Assembly (NCBI GenBank): GCA_030706685.1
Contig: JAUZOA010000033.1
Span: 1 to 49,179 of the forward strand
DNA: 49,179 nt
Reading direction: 5' to 3'
Origin: Bacteroidota bacterium
GTDB taxonomy: Bacteria > Bacteroidota > Bacteroidia > Chitinophagales > Chitinophagaceae
Shown: in pieces, positions 34,185-40,897 of the stretch
Position numbering within the stretch: the stretch's first letter is position 1
How the letters are laid out: every line of letters starts with the position of its first letter
Position numbers and translations under genes: made by a program
The notes under the pieces: generated by a model
The model's database searches: none
What the model was told of the DNA's origin: nothing
What the model saw: only the letters and a program-made list of their open reading frames with translations

Positions 34185-35345
34185 TTATCTCGGCATCACA
34201 TAACTTTTCACATCTTCCGAGGTAATGGTTTTGGCAGACAGTATCACCAATCGTTCCACTACATTGCGCAACTCGCGGATATTACCGGTCCAGTTATATT
34301 GTTTTAATAAATTGATCGCATCATCGTCAATCGTTTTCCTGGCAATTCCATAGTCGTTGCAGATGTCTTCAAGAAACTGGGCAACCAGCATCGGTATATC
34401 ATCCCGTCTTTCATTCAGAGAGGGTACATGTATGATAATAACGCTCAGGCGATGGTAAAGATCGAGGCGAAATGCCTTTGCATCCACTTCTTTCAGCAGG
34501 TCCTTGTTCGTGGCGGCTATCACACGAACATCCACGTTGATATCCTTGTCTGCTCCCACCCTGGTGATCTTTCCTTCCTGCAATGCACGCAACACCTTGG
34601 CCTGCGCATTCAGGCTCATGTCACCTATTTCATCGAGGAAAAGAGTGCCGCTGTTGGCCTGCTCAAATTTGCCGATCCTTTGCTTGATAGCTGAAGTGAA
34701 CGATCCTTTTTCATGACCAAATAATTCACTTTCGATCAGTTCGGTGGGAATAGCTGCACAATTCACTTCAACAAGCGGTCCTGTGTTGCGGTTACTTTTT
34801 TCATGTATCCAACGGGCTACCAATTCTTTTCCCACGCCATTATCTCCCGTGATCAGTATGCGCGCCTCGGTGCCGGCGACTTTATCAATCGTATCCTTGA
34901 TTTTTACAATGGGAGCTGATCCGCCGATCATTTCCTGCACCCGGTTCACCTTTCTTTTCAACACCCTGGTTTCAGTAACCAGGCTTGTTTTCTCCATAGC
35001 ATTGCGGATAGTGATCAAAAGCCTGTTCAGGTCAGGCGGTTTTGAAATAAAATCATAAGCGCCTTTTTTCACCGCTTCCACGGCCGTTTCAATATTACCA
35101 TGACCCGATATCATAATAATAGGTGTATCACCATTGTTTTCCGCGGCTTTTTGCAGGAACTCGATGCCATCTAATTTTGGCATTTTAATGTCACAGAGCA
35201 CTACATCGTACGATTTCTCCCTGAATTTTTTTAATCCTTCTTCGCCATCGGAAGCTTCATCTATTTTATATCCTTCAAAGGAGAGTATCTCGCTTAAGGT
35301 TTTACGGATCGCTTTTTCATCGTCAATGATCAATATATCTGCCAT
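34185..35345 (-). CDS. NtrC-type sigma-54 activator without a C-terminal DNA-binding domain
   Basis: This 386-residue protein has a receiver domain (residues 1-120; ILIIDDE, phospho-acceptor D52 in LCDIKMP, K102 in SKPPD) and an AAA+ sigma-54-activating domain (about 140-345). Walker A is GDNGVGKE (168-175) and Walker B is GTLFLDEIGD. The sigma-54 contact loop reads GSFTSA (214-219) in place of GAFTGA. It ends 27 residues after the ERLVILS element, so the usual Fis-type helix-turn-helix is missing. The ATG at 35345 is preferred to an upstream GTG. The partner kinase is not adjacent. A factor lacking a DNA-binding domain may act from solution or through a partner protein. Confidence 0.9.
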   Translation of the reverse strand: MADILIIDDEKAIRKTLSEILSFEGYKIDEASDGEEGLKKFREKSYDVVLCDIKMPKLDGIEFLQKAAENNGDTPIIMISGHGNIETAVEAVKKGAYDFISKPPDLNRLLITIRNAMEKTSLVTETRVLKRKVNRVQEMIGGSAPIVKIKDTIDKVAGTEARILITGDNGVGKELVARWIHEKSNRNTGPLVEVNCAAIPTELIESELFGHEKGSFTSAIKQRIGKFEQANSGTLFLDEIGDMSLNAQAKVLRALQEGKITRVGADKDINVDVRVIAATNKDLLKEVDAKAFRLDLYHRLSVIIIHVPSLNERRDDIPMLVAQFLEDICNDYGIARKTIDDDAINLLKQYNWTGNIRELRNVVERLVILSAKTITSEDVKSYVMPR

Positions 35346-35907
35346 CACCAGCTGAGTTTAGTCGGCAAAAGTAACTGAAAACCGCCAATCTGCCACCGTG
35401 GAGAGCCGGGATAGCAGGTCAGTTTGAACCACCACTTGTCCTGGTTCTTCGGGACAGGCACATAGAATACCTGTGTAATTCTCTTCTGGTCCTATGCGCC
35501 GGAGCCTGCCCCGGCAAAGGAGGGCTCTTGTCCATTCAAATCAAAAAATTTCGTGAAAAAGTTAAACTGCGCACTACCGGGTTTAGCTACACCTTTAAAA
35601 ATCGGGTTAAAGACTCCTGAAATGAAGCCTGCCAGTAATGTGAAGAGGGGGAAATAAAGTAATAATAATACCAACCAAATCCTTTCTGAGGGGGTAGTAG
35701 TAAAATAAGAGGCCGGATAGAAATCCAGCCTCGTTTTAAAATCCAATATCCTATGAAAAACCATTACAAAGATGCTTCATAAAGGGGAGAAAGCTGCATG
35801 GTTTCGCTAAAAAAATTATCAATAGTAATTTTACGAGTAATGTTGACAAACCAACCCATCAAGACTTAGACCAGATAAGCATTTTCATTGTTAATTTTTA
35901 TGCCGGA
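35346..35907. other. Intergenic region with mosaic repeat words and a minus-strand terminator
   Basis: This 562-base region contains a word mosaic at about 35434-35520: GGGACAGGCACATAG, a later CCTATGCGCCGGAGCC and GCCTGCCCC. Together they form an imperfect inverted repeat whose words recur near 48186. An open stretch of 90 codons on the minus strand (35492-35764) with one hydrophobic segment runs through a terminator, so I do not call it a gene. Nothing else recognisable is seen. Confidence 0.5.
35701..35732 (-). terminator. Intrinsic terminator downstream of the E1 beta gene
   Basis: On the minus strand GAGGCTGGAT (35732-35723) pairs with ATCCGGCCTC (35718-35709) with one G-T pair around a TTCT loop, followed by TTATTTTA. 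It lies about 175 bases beyond the stop of the pyruvate dehydrogenase E1 beta gene. Confidence 0.75.
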
Positions 35908-36897
35908 TCACCTGGCGAGATACATGACTTCTTTGACCAATTTTACTGTTCTTGGTACATCAGGCAGCGCATTGGCTACAAGGTTGGGCGCATAATGAAG
36001 AGGGGCATCGGCAGCAGTAATCCGCCGGATCGGTGCATCTAAATAATCGAAGCCTTCTTTTTGTATCTGGTAGGTTATTTCTGACGAAATGGAAGCAAAA
36101 GGCCATTGTTCCTCTACAATGACAAGCCTGTTCGTTTTCTTTACACTTTCAAGGATAGTATGCCAATCAAGCGGGCGGATTGTGCGAAGATCAATCACTT
36201 CAGCACTGATATTTTCCTTTTCCAATTCAGCTGCAGCACCCAACGCTACTTTCATCATTTTATTAAAGGAAACGATCGTTACATCACGGCCGGCTTTTTT
36301 TATATCCGCCTTACCCAGCTCAATATAATATTCTTCTTCCGGCACTTCGCTTTTGTCGCCATACGACACTTCACTTTCCATAAAAATTACAGGATCTTCT
36401 TCATAACGGATTGCCTGTTTCAGGAGACCTTTTGCATCATAACCGTTACTTGGCGAAACAACCTTGATCCCCGGAATATTTGCATACAGGCTTTCAAATG
36501 CTGTAGAGTGTTGCGCTCCCAGCTGGCCGGCCGAGCCATTGGGGCCCCGGAAAACAATTGGGCAGGAAATCTGCCCACCGCTCATTGCGAGCATCTTGGA
36601 CGCGGTATTTAGTATTTGATCTAAAGCCAGTACAGCGAAATTCCAGGTCATGAATTCAATGATGGGACGGAGTCCATTCTGGGCAGCACCCACACCTACC
36701 GCGGTAAATCCAAGTTCAGAAATAGGCGTATCAATTATTCTTCTTGGTCCAAACTCTGCCAGCATACCCTGACTTACCTTATAAGCGCCATTATATTCGG
36801 CGACCTCTTCTCCCATTAGAAAAACCCTGTCGTCCCTTCTCATTTCTTCGTTCATAGCTTCACGAAGGGCCTCACGAAACGCGATTGATCTTGCCAT
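35908..36897 (-). CDS. pdhB: Pyruvate dehydrogenase E1 component, beta subunit
   Basis: This 329-residue subunit, with the E1 alpha subunit (not in the window), decarboxylates pyruvate using thiamine diphosphate and passes the acetyl group to lipoyl-E2. N-terminal motifs include REALREAMNEEMRRDDRVFLMGEEVAEYNGAYKVSQG with the conserved Glu of the cofactor site, then FGPRRIIDTPISELGFTAVGVGAA. The C-terminal transketolase-like domain has PSNGYDAKGLLKQAI and EEQWPFASIS. The ATG at 36897 (MARSIAFREAL) is chosen because the upstream in-frame sequence is not conserved-looking. A -7 box lies upstream, and lipA in this window supplies the lipoyl cofactor. Confidence 0.93.
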   Translation of the reverse strand: MARSIAFREALREAMNEEMRRDDRVFLMGEEVAEYNGAYKVSQGMLAEFGPRRIIDTPISELGFTAVGVGAAQNGLRPIIEFMTWNFAVLALDQILNTASKMLAMSGGQISCPIVFRGPNGSAGQLGAQHSTAFESLYANIPGIKVVSPSNGYDAKGLLKQAIRYEEDPVIFMESEVSYGDKSEVPEEEYYIELGKADIKKAGRDVTIVSFNKMMKVALGAAAELEKENISAEVIDLRTIRPLDWHTILESVKKTNRLVIVEEQWPFASISSEITYQIQKEGFDYLDAPIRRITAADAPLHYAPNLVANALPDVPRTVKLVKEVMYLAR

Positions 36898-36922
36898 GCT
36901 GAACAATACTTTTTTGAGGGGG

Positions 36923-36930
36923 CAAAAATA
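36923..36930 (-). promoter_or_regulatory. Exact -7 box upstream of pdhB
   Basis: On the minus strand this reads TATTTTTG, an exact TAnnTTTG match, placing the transcript start about 20 bases before the ATG at 36897. The -33 element is not evident. Confidence 0.42.
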
Positions 36931-37065
36931 AGCGAGACGACGGATAAAACCTAAAATGAAATAGACGGGCAATCACCCATTTGGAGTTTTGAAAATAAGA
37001 ATTTCTATAGCTGGCTTGCTCACTTTTTCAAAATAGGACAATGCCGGGTAGCGGGTCTGTTTGAA

Positions 37066-37131
37066 ACACATACATAGTAACATAGACTACTCATGGAAAT
37101 TAGCTATGTGCAGCACCTATGTGTATGTTCC
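37066..37131. repeat. Degenerate ACATAGG word-repeat
   Basis: ACACATACATAGTAACATAG (37066-37085) and CTATGTGCAGCACCTATGTG (37104-37123) are imperfect inverted copies of the octamer words that build the perfect hairpin at 48715-48810. This is part of the 553-base gene-free region upstream of pdhB (36898-37450). Confidence 0.65.
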
Positions 37132-37224
37132 CCCCGGCTGAGGAGGGGTGGTTCCGTTTTAAACTTAAGGTTTTAGTGGCAAGATTAAACTGATCCACTC
37201 CCGCTATCGTATTACCTGTACCAT

Positions 37225-37253
37225 AAAAAAGGAACGCTCCATTGAAGCATTCC
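37225..37253 (-). terminator. Intrinsic terminator of a candidate small RNA
   Basis: On the minus strand GGAATGCT (37253-37246) pairs with AGCGTTCC (37238-37231) across a TCAATGG loop with one G-T pair, then six T residues (37230-37225). The promoter-like elements at 37365-37395 lie about 140 bases upstream on the same strand. Confidence 0.8.
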
Positions 37254-37360
37254 TTATTCATAACTGTTGCTGCCTGTAAAGCTATCACGGTTATGTTGCC
37301 CATGAAAAGAGATAAATATTGTATCGTTTAATTGCCCGGCAAGCGGTTTTAGTGTACATA
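37225..37360 (-). ncRNA. Candidate small RNA of about 136 nt between a Bacteroidota promoter and an intrinsic terminator
   Basis: On the minus strand TTTG (37395-37392), a 20-base spacer and TACTTTG (37371-37365) form a near-consensus promoter, and a clean terminator ends at 37225. The transcript between them carries no convincing ribosome binding site or conserved gene. A 67-codon open frame running through the terminator to 37100 is not credible as a protein, because the U-tract lies inside it. No known RNA family is recognised. It lies between pdhB and the lipoprotein gene. Confidence 0.35.
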
Positions 37361-37364
37361 ACAC

Positions 37365-37395
37365 CAAAGTAAGCGATCATCAAAAAGAGCGCAAA
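37365..37395 (-). promoter_or_regulatory. Candidate promoter for the small RNA
   Basis: Minus-strand TTTG at 37395-37392, spacer of 20, then TACTTTG at 37371-37365. The -7 element is one base short of TAnnTTTG, like several others in this window. Confidence 0.4.
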
Positions 37396-37450
37396 TACTT
37401 AATTTAGTGTAGAGCGGGCCGCTGGTTATTGGCCATATTGATCAAAAGGG

Positions 37451-37843
37451 TCACTCATCATCCTTATCGCCCGGATATTTTTCAAGGCAATTTACAAAGA
37501 TGGTACTGTCATAGTCCGGGTTGCTGGTTTCATCCATCTGCTTATAACCCGGGTAATACTTTTGGGCCTGGGTAAGCATGCAGGAACAAAAATCTTTCAT
37601 TTTAGCCGAGTCTACTTTCCCGGCCAGGTTGATCCTGCAGTCTTCGAGAAATTTATTTTGCTCAGGTTCTTTCCATTTGTACCCACTTTCCTTGTCGCGC
37701 TTATCACCATCTTTAGCCTTCATGGATGTATCGCTGGTGGTCTCTTTTTTTTCCTTGCTCTCAATTTTTTTATCCCTGTCATTACCATTTTTGCAGGAAA
37801 AGATCAGCGCTGAGGCGAATAAGAGAATAACCCATTTTTTCAT
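37451..37843 (-). CDS. Small lipoprotein, unknown function
   Basis: This is a 130-residue lipoprotein. The signal MKKWVILLFASALIFSCKNGN places the lipobox cysteine at C17. It is followed by a very charged Lys/Asp/Glu stretch (about residues 20-60) and a C-terminal part with conserved-looking Cys residues (FLEDCRINLAGKVDSAKMKDFCSCMLTQ), suggesting a small helical domain with disulfides. The ATG at 37843 is chosen because it gives the lipobox directly. It is divergent from ypdA, with a GC palindrome in the shared upstream space. Function unknown. Confidence 0.75.
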   Translation of the reverse strand: MKKWVILLFASALIFSCKNGNDRDKKIESKEKKETTSDTSMKAKDGDKRDKESGYKWKEPEQNKFLEDCRINLAGKVDSAKMKDFCSCMLTQAQKYYPGYKQMDETSNPDYDSTIFVNCLEKYPGDKDDE

Positions 37844-37886
37844 GCAGCTAATTTGGACTTTATAAAAGTAAATAAATTGGCAAAGC

Positions 37887-37903
37887 CTGCCGGGCCCCGG
37901 CAG
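37887..37903. promoter_or_regulatory. Perfect 17-bp GC-rich palindrome between the lipoprotein gene and ypdA, candidate operator
   Basis: CTGCCGGG-C-CCCGGCAG is a perfect inverted repeat with a single central base. It lies 26-42 bases upstream of the predicted ypdA transcription start and inside the leader of the divergent lipoprotein gene, a position suited to a repressor site. The protein that would bind it is unknown. Confidence 0.4.
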
Positions 37904-37915
37904 CCTGCTTAGCAT

Positions 37916-37923
37916 TATATTTG
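37916..37923 (+). promoter_or_regulatory. Perfect -7 box (TATATTTG) predicting a leaderless ypdA transcript
   Basis: TATATTTG ends 5 bases before the ATG at 37929, so transcription would begin at the start codon. The -33 region is occupied by the palindrome rather than a TTG. Confidence 0.42.
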
Positions 37924-37928
37924 TCCAC

Positions 37929-38951
37929 ATGACAGCTTCATATTTCCCCATAATCATTGTAGGCGGCGGTCCCATCGGCCTGGCTTGCGCTTTTGAAGCC
38001 AGGAAAGCAGGATTGGAATACCTGGTTCTTGAAAAAGGATGCCTGGTTAATTCTTTATATAATTATCCGGCCAACATGACTTTTTTCTCTACATCGGAAA
38101 GATTAGAGATCGGCGGTGTTCCTTTTGTATCCAATAATCCAAAACCTACCCGGGTTGAAGCGCTGGAATATTACAGGAGAGTGGCATTATCCGGCCAGGT
38201 CCATATCCATTTATTCGAAGAAGTAAAAGAAATAAGTTCGCGGTTCCCTGTTACAGGTTCACAGGAATCGGTGACGCTATTTTCTGTGGCTACCAATAAA
38301 ACAACTTATACTGCAAATAACATTATCATCGCTACCGGCTTTTATGATATCCCTTACCTGTTAAATGTACCTGGCGAAAATCTTCCAAAGGTGACGCATT
38401 ATTATAAAGAGCCTCATTTTTATGCTTCTCAAAAAGTGATGGTAGTAGGTGCTATGAATTCGGCGGTTGATGCTGCTCTGGAAACCTGGCGTAAAGGGGC
38501 CGATGTCACCATGGTCATTCGGGGGGAACAGATCGGGGAAAGAGTAAAATACTGGGTGAGGCCCGATATTATCAACCGAATCAAAGAAGGATCCATCAAA
38601 GCCTTTTTCAATTCGACTGTCAAAACGATCAGGGAACACGAAGCTGATATCGAAACTCCCGAAGGAATAAGAACACTCGAAAACGACTGGGTGATTGCCA
38701 TGACCGGTTACCAGCCTAACCTTGCATTTCTCACCCGGACGGGCATTCAATTATCCAATGATAAAGTAAGGGCCCCGCAAATCAATACGGATACTCATGA
38801 AACCAATGTGAAAAATGTTTTTCTTGCCGGTGTGATATGCGGTGGGATGAATACGCATCGCTTATTTATCGAAAATTCAAGGGAACACGCGGAGAAAATC
38901 ATTCGTACAATAAAAAAAAGATCGGGAAAGTTTTCCCCCTCAGGCGGATGA
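37929..38951 (+). CDS. ypdA: YpdA/Bdr-type putative bacillithiol disulfide reductase
   Basis: This 340-residue flavoprotein is of the thioredoxin-reductase-like family. The FAD site is IIIVGGGPIGLACAFEA (residues 8-24) and the NADPH site is MVVGAMNSAVDAALE (about 172-186), with the late GD-like FLAGVICGG. In Bacillus, YpdA reduces oxidised bacillithiol (BSSB); some Bacteroidota also make bacillithiol, so that role is plausible but the genes for its synthesis are not in this window. It lacks the thioredoxin-reductase CxxC, as expected. Its 3' end overlaps the convergent GNAT gene by 12 bases. Confidence 0.9.
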   Translation: MTASYFPIIIVGGGPIGLACAFEARKAGLEYLVLEKGCLVNSLYNYPANMTFFSTSERLEIGGVPFVSNNPKPTRVEALEYYRRVALSGQVHIHLFEEVKEISSRFPVTGSQESVTLFSVATNKTTYTANNIIIATGFYDIPYLLNVPGENLPKVTHYYKEPHFYASQKVMVVGAMNSAVDAALETWRKGADVTMVIRGEQIGERVKYWVRPDIINRIKEGSIKAFFNSTVKTIREHEADIETPEGIRTLENDWVIAMTGYQPNLAFLTRTGIQLSNDKVRAPQINTDTHETNVKNVFLAGVICGGMNTHRLFIENSREHAEKIIRTIKKRSGKFSPSGG

Positions 38952-39470
38952 TGCAGAGAGTATCTCTTTCTTCATCAGCCAGTCTGTTTGCCGGTCATTC
39001 CCGAGAACAAAATCATGTTCACCGAATATTTCAAATCCCCATCTTGTGTAAAAATCAATCGCCCGCTGGTTCTTCTTCCAGACAGCTAACCATATCACCT
39101 GCTTATTTTTCTCTTTGGCAATCTCAATACATCTTTTCATCAATGCGCTTCCTATTCCTTTTCCTATTTTATTTTTCACAGCATATATCCTGGCGATTTC
39201 CAGGGAAGGCTTTTCAAACCCGGGTCTTATTTTTCCTTCTCTCATCCGGGCATAGCCCACCGCTTCCTGCTCCAGGAAAGCCAGTAAAAAAATATTTCCT
39301 TCAGTTCTTACTTCTTTCATCAAAGCTTCTTTGGTGAATTGTTCATTCATAAACCTGTCCATATCTTCCTGTGTATTCTGCGAAGCATAGCTGTCATAAA
39401 AAGTCTGCCTGCTGAGATCAGCAATTAATTCAGCATCTTCTTTATTCGCAAGCCGGATATCTAGTTTCAT
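38940..39470 (-). CDS. GNAT-family N-acetyltransferase
   Basis: This 176-residue cytosolic acetyltransferase carries motif A of the acetyl-CoA site as IYAVKNKIGKGIGSALMKRC (about residues 93-112), preceded by EIAR and followed by WLAVWKKNQRAIDFYTRWGFEIFGEH. The acceptor is unknown. It is convergent with ypdA and overlaps its end by 12 bases. Confidence 0.9.
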   Translation of the reverse strand: MKLDIRLANKEDAELIADLSRQTFYDSYASQNTQEDMDRFMNEQFTKEALMKEVRTEGNIFLLAFLEQEAVGYARMREGKIRPGFEKPSLEIARIYAVKNKIGKGIGSALMKRCIEIAKEKNKQVIWLAVWKKNQRAIDFYTRWGFEIFGEHDFVLGNDRQTDWLMKKEILSASSA

Positions 39471-39564
39471 AGGTGCAATTTATCTTAATCAGGTAAACTA
39501 CTTAGAAGAATTACTATTCAAAACGACTTTATGGATAATCTTCCTATGGTATTTACGTTTTTTA

Positions 39565-39595
39565 TTGCCAGGCTAATACCTATTTTCTAATTTTG
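39565..39595 (+). promoter_or_regulatory. Bacteroidota -33/-7 promoter for a secreted protein gene
   Basis: TTG (39565-39567), a 20-base spacer and TAATTTTG (39588-39595), an exact TAnnTTTG, precede the ATG at 39632. The predicted leader is about 32 bases. Confidence 0.55.
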
Positions 39596-39631
39596 TTTTA
39601 ATGTCCGAGCGAAATCCGAACATCCACCACT

Positions 39632-40747
39632 ATGAAAAAACTTTTACTCTTTTTCTTTTCACTTTATTTATTTAATTATTCGATCGCGCAGGTAGTAGGC
39701 CCGCAAAGCGCAAAGATTTTTGGTAATGCTGCCCTGGCCGGTTTTGACCAGTCGTGGGTAAATACTGAAAATGCCGGCGCCAGTGACAACAAGTACGCTA
39801 CTTTCGGCAATCTTGCTGATATAACCGGTAGCCATACTGATTATCTTATGGCGCAGGGATTTGGTTTAATTATTCCGGCAAACGCACAGATCACCGGTAT
39901 CATGGCGTACATCGAGAGTTCGGATATGAATGCATGTACCGCTGATTACAATATCCGCATCGTGAAAAAAGGGGGGATCGGAACAAGTGAACATTCGGCA
40001 GGTGACTTATATTTCAATGCAGATTCTAAGGATAACTACCGTACTTATGGTAATAATGCCGATCTCTGGGGTGAATCGTGGACGCCGGATGATATTGAAG
40101 CAAATGATTTCGGAATAGCCATCGCCGCGCTACGTGCCGTGACCGGGCGGGTAACCGAGGGCCGCATTGATAATATCCGTATTGCAGTTTATTATTTTCT
40201 GCCTACTACCCTGCCTTTAAATCTTATCTCTTTTTTCGCAACGCCCCAAAAAGATAAAGTCCGCCTGGAATGGACAACAACGGATGAATCAGGCATGGAC
40301 CGGTTTGAAATACAACGATCACCCGAAGGAGGAGATTTTACAAGTTTTGGCACTCTTCTTTGCAAAAACCAGGTTAGTACAAATTCCTATTCTTTTACGG
40401 ATTACTCTCCGCTTCCCGGCGTTTCATCCTATCGCTTAAAAATCCTTGAAAAAAGCGGAAGTGTTACCTATTCGAAAATAATCCCGGTACATCTCAAGGC
40501 CGATAATGCGGCTACATTATATCCAAGTCCCTGGAAAAAAGGAGAAGCTCTTTTTATCAGGAATGCTGCAAATGAAAAATTACTTATAAGATTTTATGAT
40601 GACGCGGGAGAAATGGTGGCAAAAGCCAGCACTTCCTCCGGGCAGGTTACTATGCCGCCATTACCCAACGTCAAAGGAATTTTGCGCTATAAAGTTTTTG
40701 ATGAAATAAATGAACTGAGAGGTTCCGGCGCATTGGTAATATACTAA
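39632..40747 (+). CDS. Exported beta-rich protein, possible type IX cargo
   Basis: This 371-residue protein has a signal peptide (MKKLLLFFFSLYLFNYSIAQ), a jelly-roll-like region (about residues 22-190: FGNAALAGFDQSWVNTENAGA ... RIDNIRIAVYY) with glycan-binding character, then a fibronectin-like section LNLISFFATPQKDKVRLEW. The end (YPSPWKKGEALFIRN ... GILRYKVFDEINELRGSGALVIY) resembles a divergent type A sorting tail. Secretion is likely, but the binding target is unknown. It has its own promoter and terminator. Confidence 0.75.
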   Translation: MKKLLLFFFSLYLFNYSIAQVVGPQSAKIFGNAALAGFDQSWVNTENAGASDNKYATFGNLADITGSHTDYLMAQGFGLIIPANAQITGIMAYIESSDMNACTADYNIRIVKKGGIGTSEHSAGDLYFNADSKDNYRTYGNNADLWGESWTPDDIEANDFGIAIAALRAVTGRVTEGRIDNIRIAVYYFLPTTLPLNLISFFATPQKDKVRLEWTTTDESGMDRFEIQRSPEGGDFTSFGTLLCKNQVSTNSYSFTDYSPLPGVSSYRLKILEKSGSVTYSKIIPVHLKADNAATLYPSPWKKGEALFIRNAANEKLLIRFYDDAGEMVAKASTSSGQVTMPPLPNVKGILRYKVFDEINELRGSGALVIY

Positions 40748-40779
40748 GACGAAGCGATTATGACACGGTTAATTAGTCG

Positions 40780-40811
40780 AACCCCTTCTTCCGGATAAAG
40801 AAGGGGTTTTT
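40780..40811 (+). terminator. Intrinsic terminator after the exported protein gene
   Basis: AACCCCTTCTT (40780-40790) pairs perfectly with AAGAAGGGGTT (40798-40808) across a CCGGATA loop and is followed by a T run (40807-40811). Confidence 0.9.
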
Positions 40812-40818
40812 GCCCGGG

Positions 40819-40895
40819 CTTCGTAAGAGTTGCCAACTTTAGAAAGACCCGGTTGTTACAGTAGTAACCTTCTAAACCTGGCAACTCTTACGAAG
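40819..40895. repeat. Inverted word-repeat GTAGAAGAGTTGCC family, near-perfect 25-bp arms, at the GH9 stop
   Basis: The left arm (40819-40843) contains CTTCGTAAGAGTTGCCAAC and the right arm (40871-40895) contains GGCAACTCTTACGAAG; 23 of 25 positions are complementary. It ends 2 bases before the GH9 stop (40898), immediately after the intrinsic terminator of the opposing gene, giving adjacent but different 3' end devices for the two convergent genes. The correct word is GTAAGAGTTGCC. Confidence 0.85.
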
Positions 40896-40897
40896 TT

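Noticed and set aside
35492-35764. A 90-codon minus-strand frame with a hydrophobic segment
   Set aside because: It runs through the terminator at 35701-35732 and into repeat words, and the product matches nothing; more likely chance.
36106-36612. A 168-codon plus-strand frame antisense to pdhB
   Set aside because: It overlaps a clear E1 beta subunit gene on the opposite strand and shows no start or family signal.
37100-37303. A 67-codon minus-strand frame
   Set aside because: It passes through an intrinsic terminator and into ACATAG repeat words; a small RNA explains the promoter and terminator better.
38837-39337. A 166-codon plus-strand frame beyond ypdA
   Set aside because: It lies antisense to the GNAT acetyltransferase gene, whose motif A is clear.
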